64,000 nucleotides of DNA from Candidatus Omnitrophota bacterium (GTDB lineage: Bacteria > Omnitrophota > Gorgyraeia > Velamenicoccales > Velamenicoccaceae): assembly GCA_003451585.1 (NCBI GenBank), contig DMEU01000004.1:32075-96074 (forward strand). The letters are read 5' to 3'. Made by a program: the position numbers and the translations under genes. Shown here piece by piece: positions 55,140 through 63,487 of the stretch; the first letter of the stretch is position 1, and each line of letters opens with the position of its first letter. The notes under the pieces were generated by a model. The model was not told where the DNA came from, made no database searches, and saw only the letters and a list, made by a program, of their open reading frames with translations.

Positions 55140-55817
55140 GTGAAACCGCAGTTGATAGTAGCCTTAGATGTAGATTCGTTCGCACAAGCTAAAAAACTTG
55201 TCGACAAACTTTATCCTTATGTGAAGATATTTAAGGTCGGCAGTCAGTTGTTTACGGCATGCGGGCTAAAGGTCGTGGATTATGTTAATAAAAAAGGCGC
55301 TAAAGTTTTTCTCGACCTTAAATTCCACGATATTCCCAATACCGTAGGTAACGCAGTGGCCTCGGCTGCGCGGCTGGGGGTTTTTATGCTTACCGTGCAC
55401 GCGCAGGGTGGAGTTGAGATGCTGAAGGCTGCAAGAGTTGCGGCGCAGAGATCAGCAAAACAAGCCCGGGTCAGCCGTCCCATTATCGTTGCGGTAACGG
55501 TCCTGACAAGCCAGATGTTTGAAAATCTTCATCAGCGCGTGCTTGACTTGGCCGATGATGCCTATACGGCTGGGCTCGACGGTGTTGTGGCTTCCGTGGA
55601 GGAGGCCGGAGATATCCGAAAGGTCTTCAAGAAAGATTTTGTCATCATTACTCCGGGCATCAGGCCACAGGGGTCGCAAGCCGCGGATCAAAAAAGGGTG
55701 GCTACCCCGGGTGCTGCGATACGCTCCGGAAGCGATTTTCTTGTAGTGGGCAGGCCGATAGTCGAGGCAGAGGACCAGCTTGCCGCGGCAAAACAGATCT
55801 TAAAAGAGATGAAATAG
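55140..55817 (+). CDS. pyrF: Orotidine 5'-phosphate decarboxylase
   Basis: 225 residues. Catalytic D-x-K-x-x-D motif FLDLKFHDIPNTVGNA, N-terminal LIVALDVDS, and TPGIRPQGS near the C-terminus. It makes UMP, the last step. GTG start with AAGGGGAT upstream. No pyrE is seen in the window. Confidence 0.96.
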   Translation: MKPQLIVALDVDSFAQAKKLVDKLYPYVKIFKVGSQLFTACGLKVVDYVNKKGAKVFLDLKFHDIPNTVGNAVASAARLGVFMLTVHAQGGVEMLKAARVAAQRSAKQARVSRPIIVAVTVLTSQMFENLHQRVLDLADDAYTAGLDGVVASVEEAGDIRKVFKKDFVIITPGIRPQGSQAADQKRVATPGAAIRSGSDFLVVGRPIVEAEDQLAAAKQILKEMK

Positions 55818-55829
55818 AGGGAGAACAAT

Positions 55830-56432
55830 ATGTCTGAACAAATAAAGGAATTGATAGAAAAGATACAGCAGGAGGGTGTCAAGGCCGCAGAGGATAAGGC
55901 GCGCGCCATTATCGATGAGGCCGGGCTCCAGGCGCAGGCTATTATCAAAGAGGCGCAAAAGGAGGCGCAGTCGATCATCCTGGGGGCGCAAGACCGGGCG
56001 GCAAAGATGGAGGAGTCCGGCCGCGCGTCTTTAAAGCAGGCGGGCCGTGACATGCTTTTGAGCTTAAGGGCCGAGATCAATGAAATGCTGGGCAGGATGG
56101 TCAGGGAGCGCGTACGGGAGGCGCTTGGCGTCGAGGAATTATCCCAGATCCTGGGCCGTATTATAAAGGAAGCCGGAGTGCATGAGAAGGCCGAAGTTGT
56201 GGTTACGATGAAAAAAGAAGATGCCGAGAAGTTGGAAAAAGGTTTCTTGGCCGAACTTAAAAGCCAGGTGCACCGTGGCATAAAGATCGCGTCCTCTGAT
56301 GCCATGCATGGAGGTTTTACCATCAGCTACGACAGCGGGAGATCGCTTTTCGATTTTACTGATAAGGCCCTTGAAGAATATATTGTGGCACTGCTTTCGC
56401 CAAAGCTGGCAGAGGTTTTAAGGGGCAAATAG
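55830..56432 (+). CDS. atpE: V/A-type ATPase subunit E (peripheral stalk)
   Basis: 200 residues. A long N-terminal helix rich in Ala/Glu/Lys (VKAAEDKARAIIDEAGLQ), then a mixed C-terminal domain ending in LFDFTDKALEEYIVALLSPKLAEVL, as in V-type subunit E. First gene of the ATPase operon, 12 bases after pyrF, so the two operons may be cotranscribed. Confidence 0.88.
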   Translation: MSEQIKELIEKIQQEGVKAAEDKARAIIDEAGLQAQAIIKEAQKEAQSIILGAQDRAAKMEESGRASLKQAGRDMLLSLRAEINEMLGRMVRERVREALGVEELSQILGRIIKEAGVHEKAEVVVTMKKEDAEKLEKGFLAELKSQVHRGIKIASSDAMHGGFTISYDSGRSLFDFTDKALEEYIVALLSPKLAEVLRGK

Positions 56433-56449
56433 GTTTTTAACTAATAAAA

Positions 56450-56998
56450 ATGGCCGACTTTTACGTCTATCTGATATCCAGCCTGCCGATGCTTTATTTC
56501 GGGGCAAAGCCGCCTTTTGCCTTCGAGAGATTTTTAGCCCTCTGCGCCGGCCTGATACCCGAAGACGATATCGAGCTCTTAAAAGGCTTGCCGGGTGCAG
56601 TCGCGTCTGGATTCTCATATGATGGCCGCCAGCTTACGTTGAAGGACTGGTTTATTTTTGAGACTACGCTGCGTAATGAGCTTGTAAAGATCAGGGCAGC
56701 CAGGAAAAAGGCCGATGCGGCCAGGTATATAAAGGGGGAGGGTTCTCTTGAGCCGTGGATAACGCACTTGGCACTGGCTGCGCACCGCAATCCGTCTTTA
56801 TTGGAAGGCGAGAGGGCATTAGATGAAGAGCGGTGGAGATACTTAGATGGCCTGGCCTTAGGCCATTATTTTGACCTAGATCTCTTGATAGTCTACGCGC
56901 AGAAGCTGTTGATATTGGAGCGTTGGGAGAGGGTACGCACACAGGATAAAAGTAAACTGCTGGAAGAGACAATGATGACAAGCAGTAAAAGCCGGTAG
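56450..56998 (+). CDS. DUF2764 family protein of V-type ATPase operons
   Basis: 182 residues. MADFYVYLISSLPMLYFG and PPFAFERFLALC at the N-terminus are typical of DUF2764 proteins, found between the E and A genes of V-type ATPase operons in Bacteroidetes, spirochaetes and relatives. A role resembling subunit C (central stalk adaptor) has been suggested by position; it is not shown here. A C subunit is otherwise missing. Confidence 0.8.
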   Translation: MADFYVYLISSLPMLYFGAKPPFAFERFLALCAGLIPEDDIELLKGLPGAVASGFSYDGRQLTLKDWFIFETTLRNELVKIRAARKKADAARYIKGEGSLEPWITHLALAAHRNPSLLEGERALDEERWRYLDGLALGHYFDLDLLIVYAQKLLILERWERVRTQDKSKLLEETMMTSSKSR

Positions 56999-57039
56999 TT
57001 TGGCTATGGTAAGGATGCCAGTATGGCAGCAGGGGTAAA

Positions 57040-57107
57040 GTAGTTTGTTATAAAACTAACGACATAACCCAACTACAAAACTGGCCTCCTAACCGTTACC
57101 TAACTAC
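57040..57107. repeat. Degenerate word array (core TAGTT) before atpA
   Basis: Forward word GTAGTTTG (57040-57047), then inverted words ACTAAC (57055), CAACTAC (57070), CTAAC (57089) and CTAACTAC (57100). TAGTTT and AAACTA (57041-57058) form a small hairpin. Less regular than the heptamer arrays; the core matches the right half of the glmS array (TTAGTTG). Confidence 0.45.
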
Positions 57108-57130
57108 GATTCTTATTCAAGAGGACAATT

Positions 57131-58879
57131 ATGCTAACAAAGCGAAAAGGGCGCGTTGTAAAGATAAACGGCAATATGGTGTCGGTGGAAATAGAGACCA
57201 CCGTGATACAGAATGAAGTGGCATACATTATCCATGCGGATGAGCGCCTGAAGGCGGAGGTCATACGCGTCAGGGGCAATCGCGCCGAGACACAGGTGTT
57301 TGAGAGCACGACCAGCCTGAGGGTAGGCGATGATGTTGAATTTTCAGACGAGCTATTGTCGGTTGAGCTCGGCCCGGGATTGCTGGGCCAGATCTTCGAC
57401 GGGTTGCAGAACCCGCTGCCTCCGTTGGCGGCCCAACACGGTTTCTTTTTAAAGCGCGGTATATATCTGTCCGCTTTAGCTGATGAAGTTGAATGGGAGT
57501 TTACCCCGGCGGTCAAAGAGGGGCAGGTAGTGCGGGCCGGCGAAAAGCTGGGCGTCGTGCCGGAAAAGATATTTAAGCACGCGATAATGGCACCGTTCTA
57601 TCTCCGCGGGCCGCTCGAGGTAGTCCATATAGCCAAATTCGGCAGGTATGATCTAAAACATCCTATAGCTAAATTGAAAGATAATGAGGGCAGGCTGCAT
57701 GAGGCGTATATGAAGCAGTCGTGGCCCGTCAAGATCCCTATCACCGCTTACGCCGAAAAATTGAAGCCTACCGAGCCGCTTGTGACAAAGATGCGTGTTA
57801 TCGATTCTCTTTTTCCTGTGGCGCGCGGCGGCACATATTGCATCCCGGGGCCTTTTGGCGCAGGCAAGACAGTTTTACAGCAATTGACAAGCCGCCACGC
57901 GGAGATAGATGTGGTCATAATAGCGGCATGCGGCGAGAGAGCCGGCGAGGTGGTTGAGACCTTAAAGACATTTCCGGAGATAACAGACCCGCGCACAGGA
58001 AAGCCTTTGAGCGACCGCACAGTTATTATTTGTAACACCAGTTCCATGCCGGTGGCCGCGCGCGAATCCAGCGTCTATACGGCCGTCACTATCGCCGAAT
58101 ATTACCGCCAGATGGGCCTAAACGTTCTTCTGCTTGCGGATTCCACTTCGCGCTGGGCGCAGGCAATGCGCGAGATGTCGGGCCGGCTTGAAGAGATCCC
58201 GGGCGAAGAGGCGTTCCCGGCGTACCTGGAATCCCGCATAGCCTCTTTTTATGAGCGGGCAGGCCTGGTAAAGCTCTACGACGGGAGCCTGGGTTCGGTT
58301 ACAATAGGAGGCACGGTATCTCCTGCCGGCGGGAATTTTGAAGAGCCGGTTACGCAGGCTACTTTAAAGGTGGTGGGCGCTTTTCACGGCCTTTCGCGCG
58401 AGCGATCGGATGCCAGGCGTTATCCGGCAATAGACCCTTTGATAAGCTGGACCAAATACAAGAGTTTTATAGATGAGCACAAGGTCGAGCGCGGCCACAG
58501 GATACTGCGCAAGAGCAATGACGTAGCGCAGATGATGAAGGTCATAGGTGAAGAAGGCACATCCCTGGCTGATTATATAGACTATCTTAAGGGCGAATTC
58601 TTTGATTTTGTGTATTTGCAGCAAAATGCCTTTGACGCCGTCGATGAGGCGACCCAGATGGAGCGCCAGAAGTATATTTATGATTTTATCCATAATATCC
58701 TTGAGTCGGAGTTTGAATTAGAAGACAAGGAAAAGGCGCTGCATTTTTTCCAAAGCCTGCGCCAGCTCTTGCGCGGATGGAACTCCGCCGCCTGGAAGTC
58801 CAAGGAATTTGAGAGTATAGAAAAAGAGATAAGCGCATTGCTTTCGTCGAAGTCAAAAGAGAATAAGGAAGAAAAATAA
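57131..58879 (+). CDS. atpA: V/A-type ATPase catalytic subunit A
   Basis: 582 residues. Walker A GPFGAGKTVLQ, the non-homologous insert before it, and catalytic motif LADSTSRWAQAMREMSGRL. ATP hydrolysis or synthesis site of the V1 head. The last codons lie inside a 13-bp tandem repeat that also supplies ribosome-binding sites for atpB. Confidence 0.97.
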   Translation: MLTKRKGRVVKINGNMVSVEIETTVIQNEVAYIIHADERLKAEVIRVRGNRAETQVFESTTSLRVGDDVEFSDELLSVELGPGLLGQIFDGLQNPLPPLAAQHGFFLKRGIYLSALADEVEWEFTPAVKEGQVVRAGEKLGVVPEKIFKHAIMAPFYLRGPLEVVHIAKFGRYDLKHPIAKLKDNEGRLHEAYMKQSWPVKIPITAYAEKLKPTEPLVTKMRVIDSLFPVARGGTYCIPGPFGAGKTVLQQLTSRHAEIDVVIIAACGERAGEVVETLKTFPEITDPRTGKPLSDRTVIICNTSSMPVAARESSVYTAVTIAEYYRQMGLNVLLLADSTSRWAQAMREMSGRLEEIPGEEAFPAYLESRIASFYERAGLVKLYDGSLGSVTIGGTVSPAGGNFEEPVTQATLKVVGAFHGLSRERSDARRYPAIDPLISWTKYKSFIDEHKVERGHRILRKSNDVAQMMKVIGEEGTSLADYIDYLKGEFFDFVYLQQNAFDAVDEATQMERQKYIYDFIHNILESEFELEDKEKALHFFQSLRQLLRGWNSAAWKSKEFESIEKEISALLSSKSKENKEEK

Positions 58880-58900
58880 GGAAGAAAAATAAGGAAGAAA
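58862..58900 (+). repeat. Three tandem 13-bp repeats carrying ribosome-binding sites
   Basis: AATAAGGAAGAAA three times without a mismatch, then AATG, where the ATG of atpB begins (58902). The first copy is coding for atpA, and the stop codon lies in the second. Each copy has an AAGGAAG. Copy number changes by slippage would alter the number or position of ribosome-binding sites. Confidence 0.9.
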
Positions 58901-58901
58901 A

Positions 58902-60203
58902 ATGCAAAGAGTCTATACAAATATCATTCAGATAGCAGGCGATGTAATAACTGTCGAGGCTGATTCAATAGGTTATATGGATATAGCGGAGGTCACTACT
59001 TCCCGCGGCAAGTCCTTGGCGCAGGTCATAAGACTCGACGGGAAAAAAGTGTCTTTGCAGGTCTTTGCCGGCAGCCGCGGGTTATCGACCGGCGATAAGG
59101 TGAGGTTCCTGGGGCATCCGATGAGGGTATCTTCGGGCGAAAATCTCCTGGGCCGTATTTTTAACGGCAGCGGCAGCCCGCGTGACGGAGGACCGGCATT
59201 ATCAGAGAATATCGTGGATATCGGCAGCCCTTCGGTCAATCCTGTAAAGAGGATAGTCCCCGATAAGATGATACGCACCGGCATACCCATGATAGATATA
59301 TTTAACACGCTTGTCGTCTCCCAGAAGCTGCCGATCTTTTCTATAGCCGGCGAACCGTATAACGAGCTTTTAGCGCGCATAGCCACACAGGCCGAGGTCG
59401 ACGTCATTATCTTAGGAGGCATGGGCTTAAAATACGACGATTACCTTTTTTTCCGCGATACACTGCAGGAACACGGGGCGCTTTCCCGCTGTATCTTTTT
59501 TATCCATACAGCCGCAGACCCTACGGTCGAATGCCTGCTCGTGCCTGATATCAGCCTGGCTGTGGCCGAGCAGTTCGCGTTAAACGGGAAGCGCGTGCTG
59601 GTACTCTTGACCGATATGACCAATTTTGCGGACGCCTTGAAGGAGGTCTCCATAACGATGGAACAGGTGCCTTCAAACCGCGGTTATCCGGGCGACCTCT
59701 ACAGCCAGCTGGCCGCGCGTTATGAAAAGGCGGTAGATTTTGACACCGCGGGGTCTATCACTATCCTGGCCGCGACCACCATGCCGGGAGATGATGTTAC
59801 CCATCCTGTCCCGGACAATACGGGATACATCACTGAAGGCCAGTTCTATTTAAAAAACGGCGTTATCGAGCCGTTCGGTTCCTTGAGCCGTTTAAAACAG
59901 CAGGTAAACGGCAAGACACGCGACGACCATAGGGCTATTATGGATACGATGATACAGTTGTTCGCCAGTTATCGCGAGACCTTGGAGAAGCAGGCCATGG
60001 GTTTTCAGATGTCGAATTGGGACAAGAAACTTTTGAAGTATGGCAGGCTCTTTGAGGACAGGATGATGTCGCTTGAGGTCAATATTCCACTGGAAGAGGC
60101 GCTCGACGAAGGGTGGAGGATCATGGGCGATTGTTTCACTCCGGAGGAGACTGGGATCAAGAAGGCCATGATAGAGAAGTATTGGCCCAAGAACGGCAAT
60201 TAA
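58902..60203 (+). CDS. atpB: V/A-type ATPase regulatory subunit B
   Basis: 433 residues. Non-catalytic nucleotide subunit: the P-loop position reads FSIAGEPYNELLARIA, without GKT, as expected for subunit B. TDMTNFADALKEVS and NRGYPGDLYSQLA are family motifs. Followed by an A/T-rich word stretch that starts on its TAA stop (60201-60224). Confidence 0.97.
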   Translation: MQRVYTNIIQIAGDVITVEADSIGYMDIAEVTTSRGKSLAQVIRLDGKKVSLQVFAGSRGLSTGDKVRFLGHPMRVSSGENLLGRIFNGSGSPRDGGPALSENIVDIGSPSVNPVKRIVPDKMIRTGIPMIDIFNTLVVSQKLPIFSIAGEPYNELLARIATQAEVDVIILGGMGLKYDDYLFFRDTLQEHGALSRCIFFIHTAADPTVECLLVPDISLAVAEQFALNGKRVLVLLTDMTNFADALKEVSITMEQVPSNRGYPGDLYSQLAARYEKAVDFDTAGSITILAATTMPGDDVTHPVPDNTGYITEGQFYLKNGVIEPFGSLSRLKQQVNGKTRDDHRAIMDTMIQLFASYRETLEKQAMGFQMSNWDKKLLKYGRLFEDRMMSLEVNIPLEEALDEGWRIMGDCFTPEETGIKKAMIEKYWPKNGN

Positions 60204-60224
60204 AAATGAAAAATTAAAAATTAG
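60201..60224. repeat. A/T-rich word array starting on the atpB stop codon
   Basis: Words TAAAAATG, AAAAATT and AAAAATTAG in tandem (~8-nt period). Short and A-rich, so weak evidence alone, but it begins on the stop codon like the carB and glmS arrays. Confidence 0.4.
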
Positions 60225-60247
60225 AAGGATGTAAGAGATAGGATCTT

Positions 60248-60865
60248 GTGGCTAAGGTTAGATTGACTAAAGGCGAATTAAAAAGGCAGAGGGACGCGCT
60301 TAAACGTTATGAGCGTTATCTGCCTACCCTGCAGTTAAAGAAGCAACAGCTTCAGATGGAGATCTTGCGGCAGTCGTCTCTTATGCAGGAGAAGAGGCAT
60401 CTGGAGTCGGCGAAGAAGAAGTCCGCTGAAAGCTGGTGCGGGTTGCTGGCTGAGGTGACAGTAGACCTGAAACCGTGGCTGTCGCCGGAGCGTGTAGAAA
60501 CAGGCGCCAGGAACATTGCCGGTGTCGATATACCTGAATTTAAGCGCGCGGATTTTCAGGCGGCCGAATATGACCTTTTCATCACGCCTTTGTGGGTAGA
60601 CCACGCTATTGAACATTTGAGGGCGCTTGTTTCTTTGCGCTGCGAGATAGAAACGATAAACAAAGGGGTAGCTGTCTTGCGCCATGAATTGCGCATTACG
60701 ACCCAGCGCGTAAACCTGTTCGAAAAAGTCAAGATACCGGAGACCGAAGAGGCTATACGGCTGATCAAGATATATATAGGCGACCAGATGACGAATGCCG
60801 TAGGCCGCTCAAAGATAGCCAAAAAGAAGATAGAGGAAGCTGAGATGGCGCAGGTGGCGGCATGA
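60248..60865 (+). CDS. atpD: V/A-type ATPase subunit D (central shaft)
   Basis: 205 residues. KVRLTKGELKRQRDALKRYERYLPTLQLKKQQL is subunit D's N-terminal helix (shown as LTKGELKRQRDALKRY and LPTLQLKKQQL); a matching C-terminal helix follows. It forms the rotor coiled coil. GTG start at 60248. Confidence 0.92.
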   Translation: MAKVRLTKGELKRQRDALKRYERYLPTLQLKKQQLQMEILRQSSLMQEKRHLESAKKKSAESWCGLLAEVTVDLKPWLSPERVETGARNIAGVDIPEFKRADFQAAEYDLFITPLWVDHAIEHLRALVSLRCEIETINKGVAVLRHELRITTQRVNLFEKVKIPETEEAIRLIKIYIGDQMTNAVGRSKIAKKKIEEAEMAQVAA

Positions 60866-62664
60866 TCGTTCCCATGAAAAAAGTTTCGCTTGTCTGCCTT
60901 GCCCGTGAGGCCGAAGGCGTCGTGGCAAAGTTGCGCTCTTTGAATGTATTACACATCGAGCACCAACAGATGCCGCAGGGCCCGGGAATTTCTTTTTTGC
61001 GCGAAGATATAAACCTGGTAAAAGACGCGCTAAACGTCTTATCCGAAAAGGAGTTCTTGGGCAAACCATGTCAGCAGAAGCATGAGGCCCGTGATGATTG
61101 GCGCACAATAGCGCGCCGAATAGTTGATTCGCGTAAGAGGCTTGATCAATTGGAGGAGTATTCCAGGGTCTTAAGGAACAGGGTGGTCGAGTGGCGCCAT
61201 TGGGGTGATTTTGACCCTGCACAAGTCCAGGCCCTGGCGAAAAAAAATATATTTGTCAGGCTTTATCAAATACCTCAGAAAGAAGTCGCCGATCTCGGGC
61301 CTGATGTCGTTACGAGTGTTATCTCAACACAGGCAGGCACCGCCTATTGTTGTGTGATATCGCGGCAGCAGGTCGAACTTCCTTTTAAAGAAGTCAGCCT
61401 GCCGCATATCAGCCTGACGAATATGGGCATGAGGCTTATGGAAGACAGGGAGACGATACAGAATATCCGCGAAGATATCCGTAAATGGATATGTTACCGT
61501 GATAGTTTCGGGGGTATACGGCAAAAAATAGAAAAAGACCTTGAGTTCCACGAGGCTGTCTGCGGGATGGGCCAGGCAGGCCAGCTCGCTTACCTGGCAG
61601 GATATATCCCTTTTGACGCTCGAAACCAGCTTTTGGATACCGCCGAAAAAGAAAAATGGGGTATTGTTATAGCCGACCCTCTGCCGGAGGATAAAGTCCC
61701 TACGCTGATACGTAACCCCAGGTGGGTCTCTATCATCAACCCTGTGTTTAAGCTCATAGAAGTCGTGCCGGGCTACAAGGAGTTGGACATAAGCCTATGG
61801 TTTTTGGTATTTCTCTCTATTTTCTTTGGGATGCTTATAGGTGATGCCGGCTATGGGGCCATATTTTTCGCCCTTACTCTTTGGGCGCATCGCAAAAACG
61901 GCCGGTCCGTGCGCGATGAAGGGCCTTTTTATCTTCTGTATCTTTTTAGCGGATGCACCATTTTATGGGGTGTTTTGACCGCCACATATTTCGGCCAGGA
62001 GTGGCTGCCTGCAGCTGTCCGTCCCCTTGTGCCGGCCTTGAGGAATGACAGAAATCTGCAGGGGATCTGTTTCTTATTGGGGGCGATACATCTGTCTATA
62101 GGCCATGGCTGGCGCGCCCTGCTGAAGTGGCCGGCATTGAATGCCTTAGCTGATATCGGCTGGGTTGTGATCCTTTGGGGCGCGTTTTTTCTTGCGCGCG
62201 TGCTTATATTGGGTGAGGCCATGCGGCCTTTTGTACCGTGGTTTTTTATCGCCGGTTCAGCGCTCGTTGTATTTTTTACAGAGCCAAAAAAGAACGTCCT
62301 AAGGTCCATAGGGCCCGGTCTGGGGAATTTGCTTTTGAACCTGGTGAATAGTTTTACCGATATTGTTTCCTACATCCGCCTGTTTGCCGTCGGGCTTGCT
62401 ACCGTGGCCATAGCGGACGCGTTCAATAAGATGGCAGCCGATGTGGGTTTTAACAGTTTTGTTTCAGGGTTACTGGCGGCGTTCGTGATCCTGTTGGGCC
62501 ATGTCTTGAATATTGTTTTAGGGCCCATGTCCGTTTTAGTGCATGGGGTCAGGCTGAACGTTTTGGAATTTTGCGGCCACGCGGACATCAAGTGGAGCGG
62601 TTTTGCTTACAGGCCTTTGCATGAAGAGAGGCGCAAGGATGAAAAGATAACAAAAGGAGAATAA
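60862..62664 (+). CDS. atpI: V/A-type ATPase subunit I (membrane stator)
   Basis: 600 residues. A soluble N-terminal half (MKKVSLVCLAREAEGVVAKL) and a membrane half with ~7-8 helices. GDAGYGAIFF, NSFTDIVSYIRLFAVGLA with the essential Arg, and LGPMSVLVHGVRLNVLEF are family motifs. ATGA overlap with atpD. Confidence 0.95.
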   Translation: MIVPMKKVSLVCLAREAEGVVAKLRSLNVLHIEHQQMPQGPGISFLREDINLVKDALNVLSEKEFLGKPCQQKHEARDDWRTIARRIVDSRKRLDQLEEYSRVLRNRVVEWRHWGDFDPAQVQALAKKNIFVRLYQIPQKEVADLGPDVVTSVISTQAGTAYCCVISRQQVELPFKEVSLPHISLTNMGMRLMEDRETIQNIREDIRKWICYRDSFGGIRQKIEKDLEFHEAVCGMGQAGQLAYLAGYIPFDARNQLLDTAEKEKWGIVIADPLPEDKVPTLIRNPRWVSIINPVFKLIEVVPGYKELDISLWFLVFLSIFFGMLIGDAGYGAIFFALTLWAHRKNGRSVRDEGPFYLLYLFSGCTILWGVLTATYFGQEWLPAAVRPLVPALRNDRNLQGICFLLGAIHLSIGHGWRALLKWPALNALADIGWVVILWGAFFLARVLILGEAMRPFVPWFFIAGSALVVFFTEPKKNVLRSIGPGLGNLLLNLVNSFTDIVSYIRLFAVGLATVAIADAFNKMAADVGFNSFVSGLLAAFVILLGHVLNIVLGPMSVLVHGVRLNVLEFCGHADIKWSGFAYRPLHEERRKDEKITKGE

Positions 62665-62665
62665 G

Positions 62666-63124
62666 ATGGAAGGACAGGTATTGGCTCAATTTAAGGATCT
62701 AGGTTTAGGGGCTGTTTTGGCATTTGCCGCCATGGGCTCAGCTATCGGCACCGGAACAGCGGGTATGGCTGCTGTAGGCGCCTGGAAAAAGGCCTTCGCC
62801 CAGAACAAGACGGCTTCATTTATCCTGGTGGCTTTCGTAGGCGCGCCCTTGACCCAGACAATTTATGGTATGATCGTCATGAATAAGATGGTAGAATTGG
62901 CGAACAAAGGCGTATATCTGTGGGGCGTGGGTATTTTCTGCGGTATAGCGATGGGCCTGTCGGCGTTCTGGCAGGGCAGGGCCGGAGCTGCAGCGGCGGA
63001 TGCTATGGGCGAGACGAACAAGGGTTTCGGCAATTACATCATAGTCTTAGGTATCATTGAAACGGTCGCGCTCTTCGTCATGGCGTTCGCGCTTGGCCTG
63101 ATCGGGAAACTCGCGATAGTATAA
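62666..63124 (+). CDS. atpK: V/A-type ATPase subunit K (rotor ring), Na+-type ligands
   Basis: 152 residues: two fused hairpins, four helices. Only the second hairpin has the carboxylate (GIIETVALF). The first hairpin has GAPLTQTIYG and helix 3 has FWQGRAGAA. The Thr-Gln, Gln and Glu set corresponds to the Na+ ligands T64, Q65, Q110 and E139 of Enterococcus hirae NtpK. This suggests Na+ coupling; it is an inference from motif alignment by eye. Last gene of the operon; no C, F or G genes follow. Confidence 0.93.
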   Translation: MEGQVLAQFKDLGLGAVLAFAAMGSAIGTGTAGMAAVGAWKKAFAQNKTASFILVAFVGAPLTQTIYGMIVMNKMVELANKGVYLWGVGIFCGIAMGLSAFWQGRAGAAAADAMGETNKGFGNYIIVLGIIETVALFVMAFALGLIGKLAIV

Positions 63125-63146
63125 TTATCTTGTATTTAAGGATTTT

Positions 63147-63220
63147 GGGCGGTTAGTTCAGTTGGTTAGAACGCTTGATTTACATTCAAGAGGTCAGAGG
63201 TTCAAGTCCTCTACCGCCCA
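63147..63220 (+). tRNA. tRNA-Val (anticodon TAC)
   Basis: Acceptor GGGCGGT pairs with ACCGCCC. Anticodon arm CTTGA-TTTACAT-TCAAG gives anticodon TAC. T-arm AGAGG-TTCAAGT-CCTCT. No CCA follows (TAT instead), although a duplicated 3' end with CCA lies at 63352-63362. Confidence 0.95.
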
Positions 63221-63362
63221 TATACTTGAACCTCAAAGAGGTGTGGGGAAAAAGTTTCCCCACGCTCTTGGGGTGACAGCGAACGAGAGTGAGCGCCAGA
63301 GGGGCAGAGCCCCATGGGGAGCCCGAAAGGGCGACAGGTTAAGAGTCCTGTACCGCCCACCA
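63221..63362 (+). other. Structured insert and duplicated tRNA 3' end after tRNA-Val
   Basis: 63224-63234 (ACTTGAACCTC) is the exact inverse of the tRNA-Val T-arm segment 63197-63207. Then a 9-bp hairpin GTGGGGAAA/TTTCCCCAC (63243-63263), followed by GGGGC/GCCCC and GCCC-GAAA-GGGC hairpins. The end reads as a tRNA T-arm (ACAGG...CCTGT) plus ACCGCCCACCA (63352-63362), matching the tRNA-Val acceptor strand but with the CCA. It looks like an element inserted near the 3' end of a valine tRNA, leaving one intact tRNA and one 3' fragment. No protein gene is supported in it. Confidence 0.6.
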
Positions 63363-63487
63363 TTTTGCTTATGGCATATGGTCAATATCCATCAGTAAAT
63401 AGTTATTAGTAAATTTTCCTTTACTTTTTGCAGAAAATTCATACAATTTATATACGCCGTAAGCTATTTGTCAATTTTTATAAGCTA
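63363..63487. other. A/T-rich spacer before the tRNA-Asp region
   Basis: No gene supported. TTGCAG and TATACG with a 17-bp spacing are present near 63436-63464 and could be a weak promoter for the tRNA-Asp fragment and cassette, but it is too far from a mature tRNA start to be certain. Confidence 0.3.

Noticed and set aside
63221..63362. A second complete tRNA with a long variable arm
   Set aside because: A 3' T-arm and acceptor end are present, but no matching 5' acceptor strand, D-arm or anticodon arm could be placed.
63162..63398. Open frame across tRNA-Val and the structured insert
   Set aside because: It overlaps a clear tRNA, has no recognisable protein features and low-complexity residues. 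It is a chance frame.
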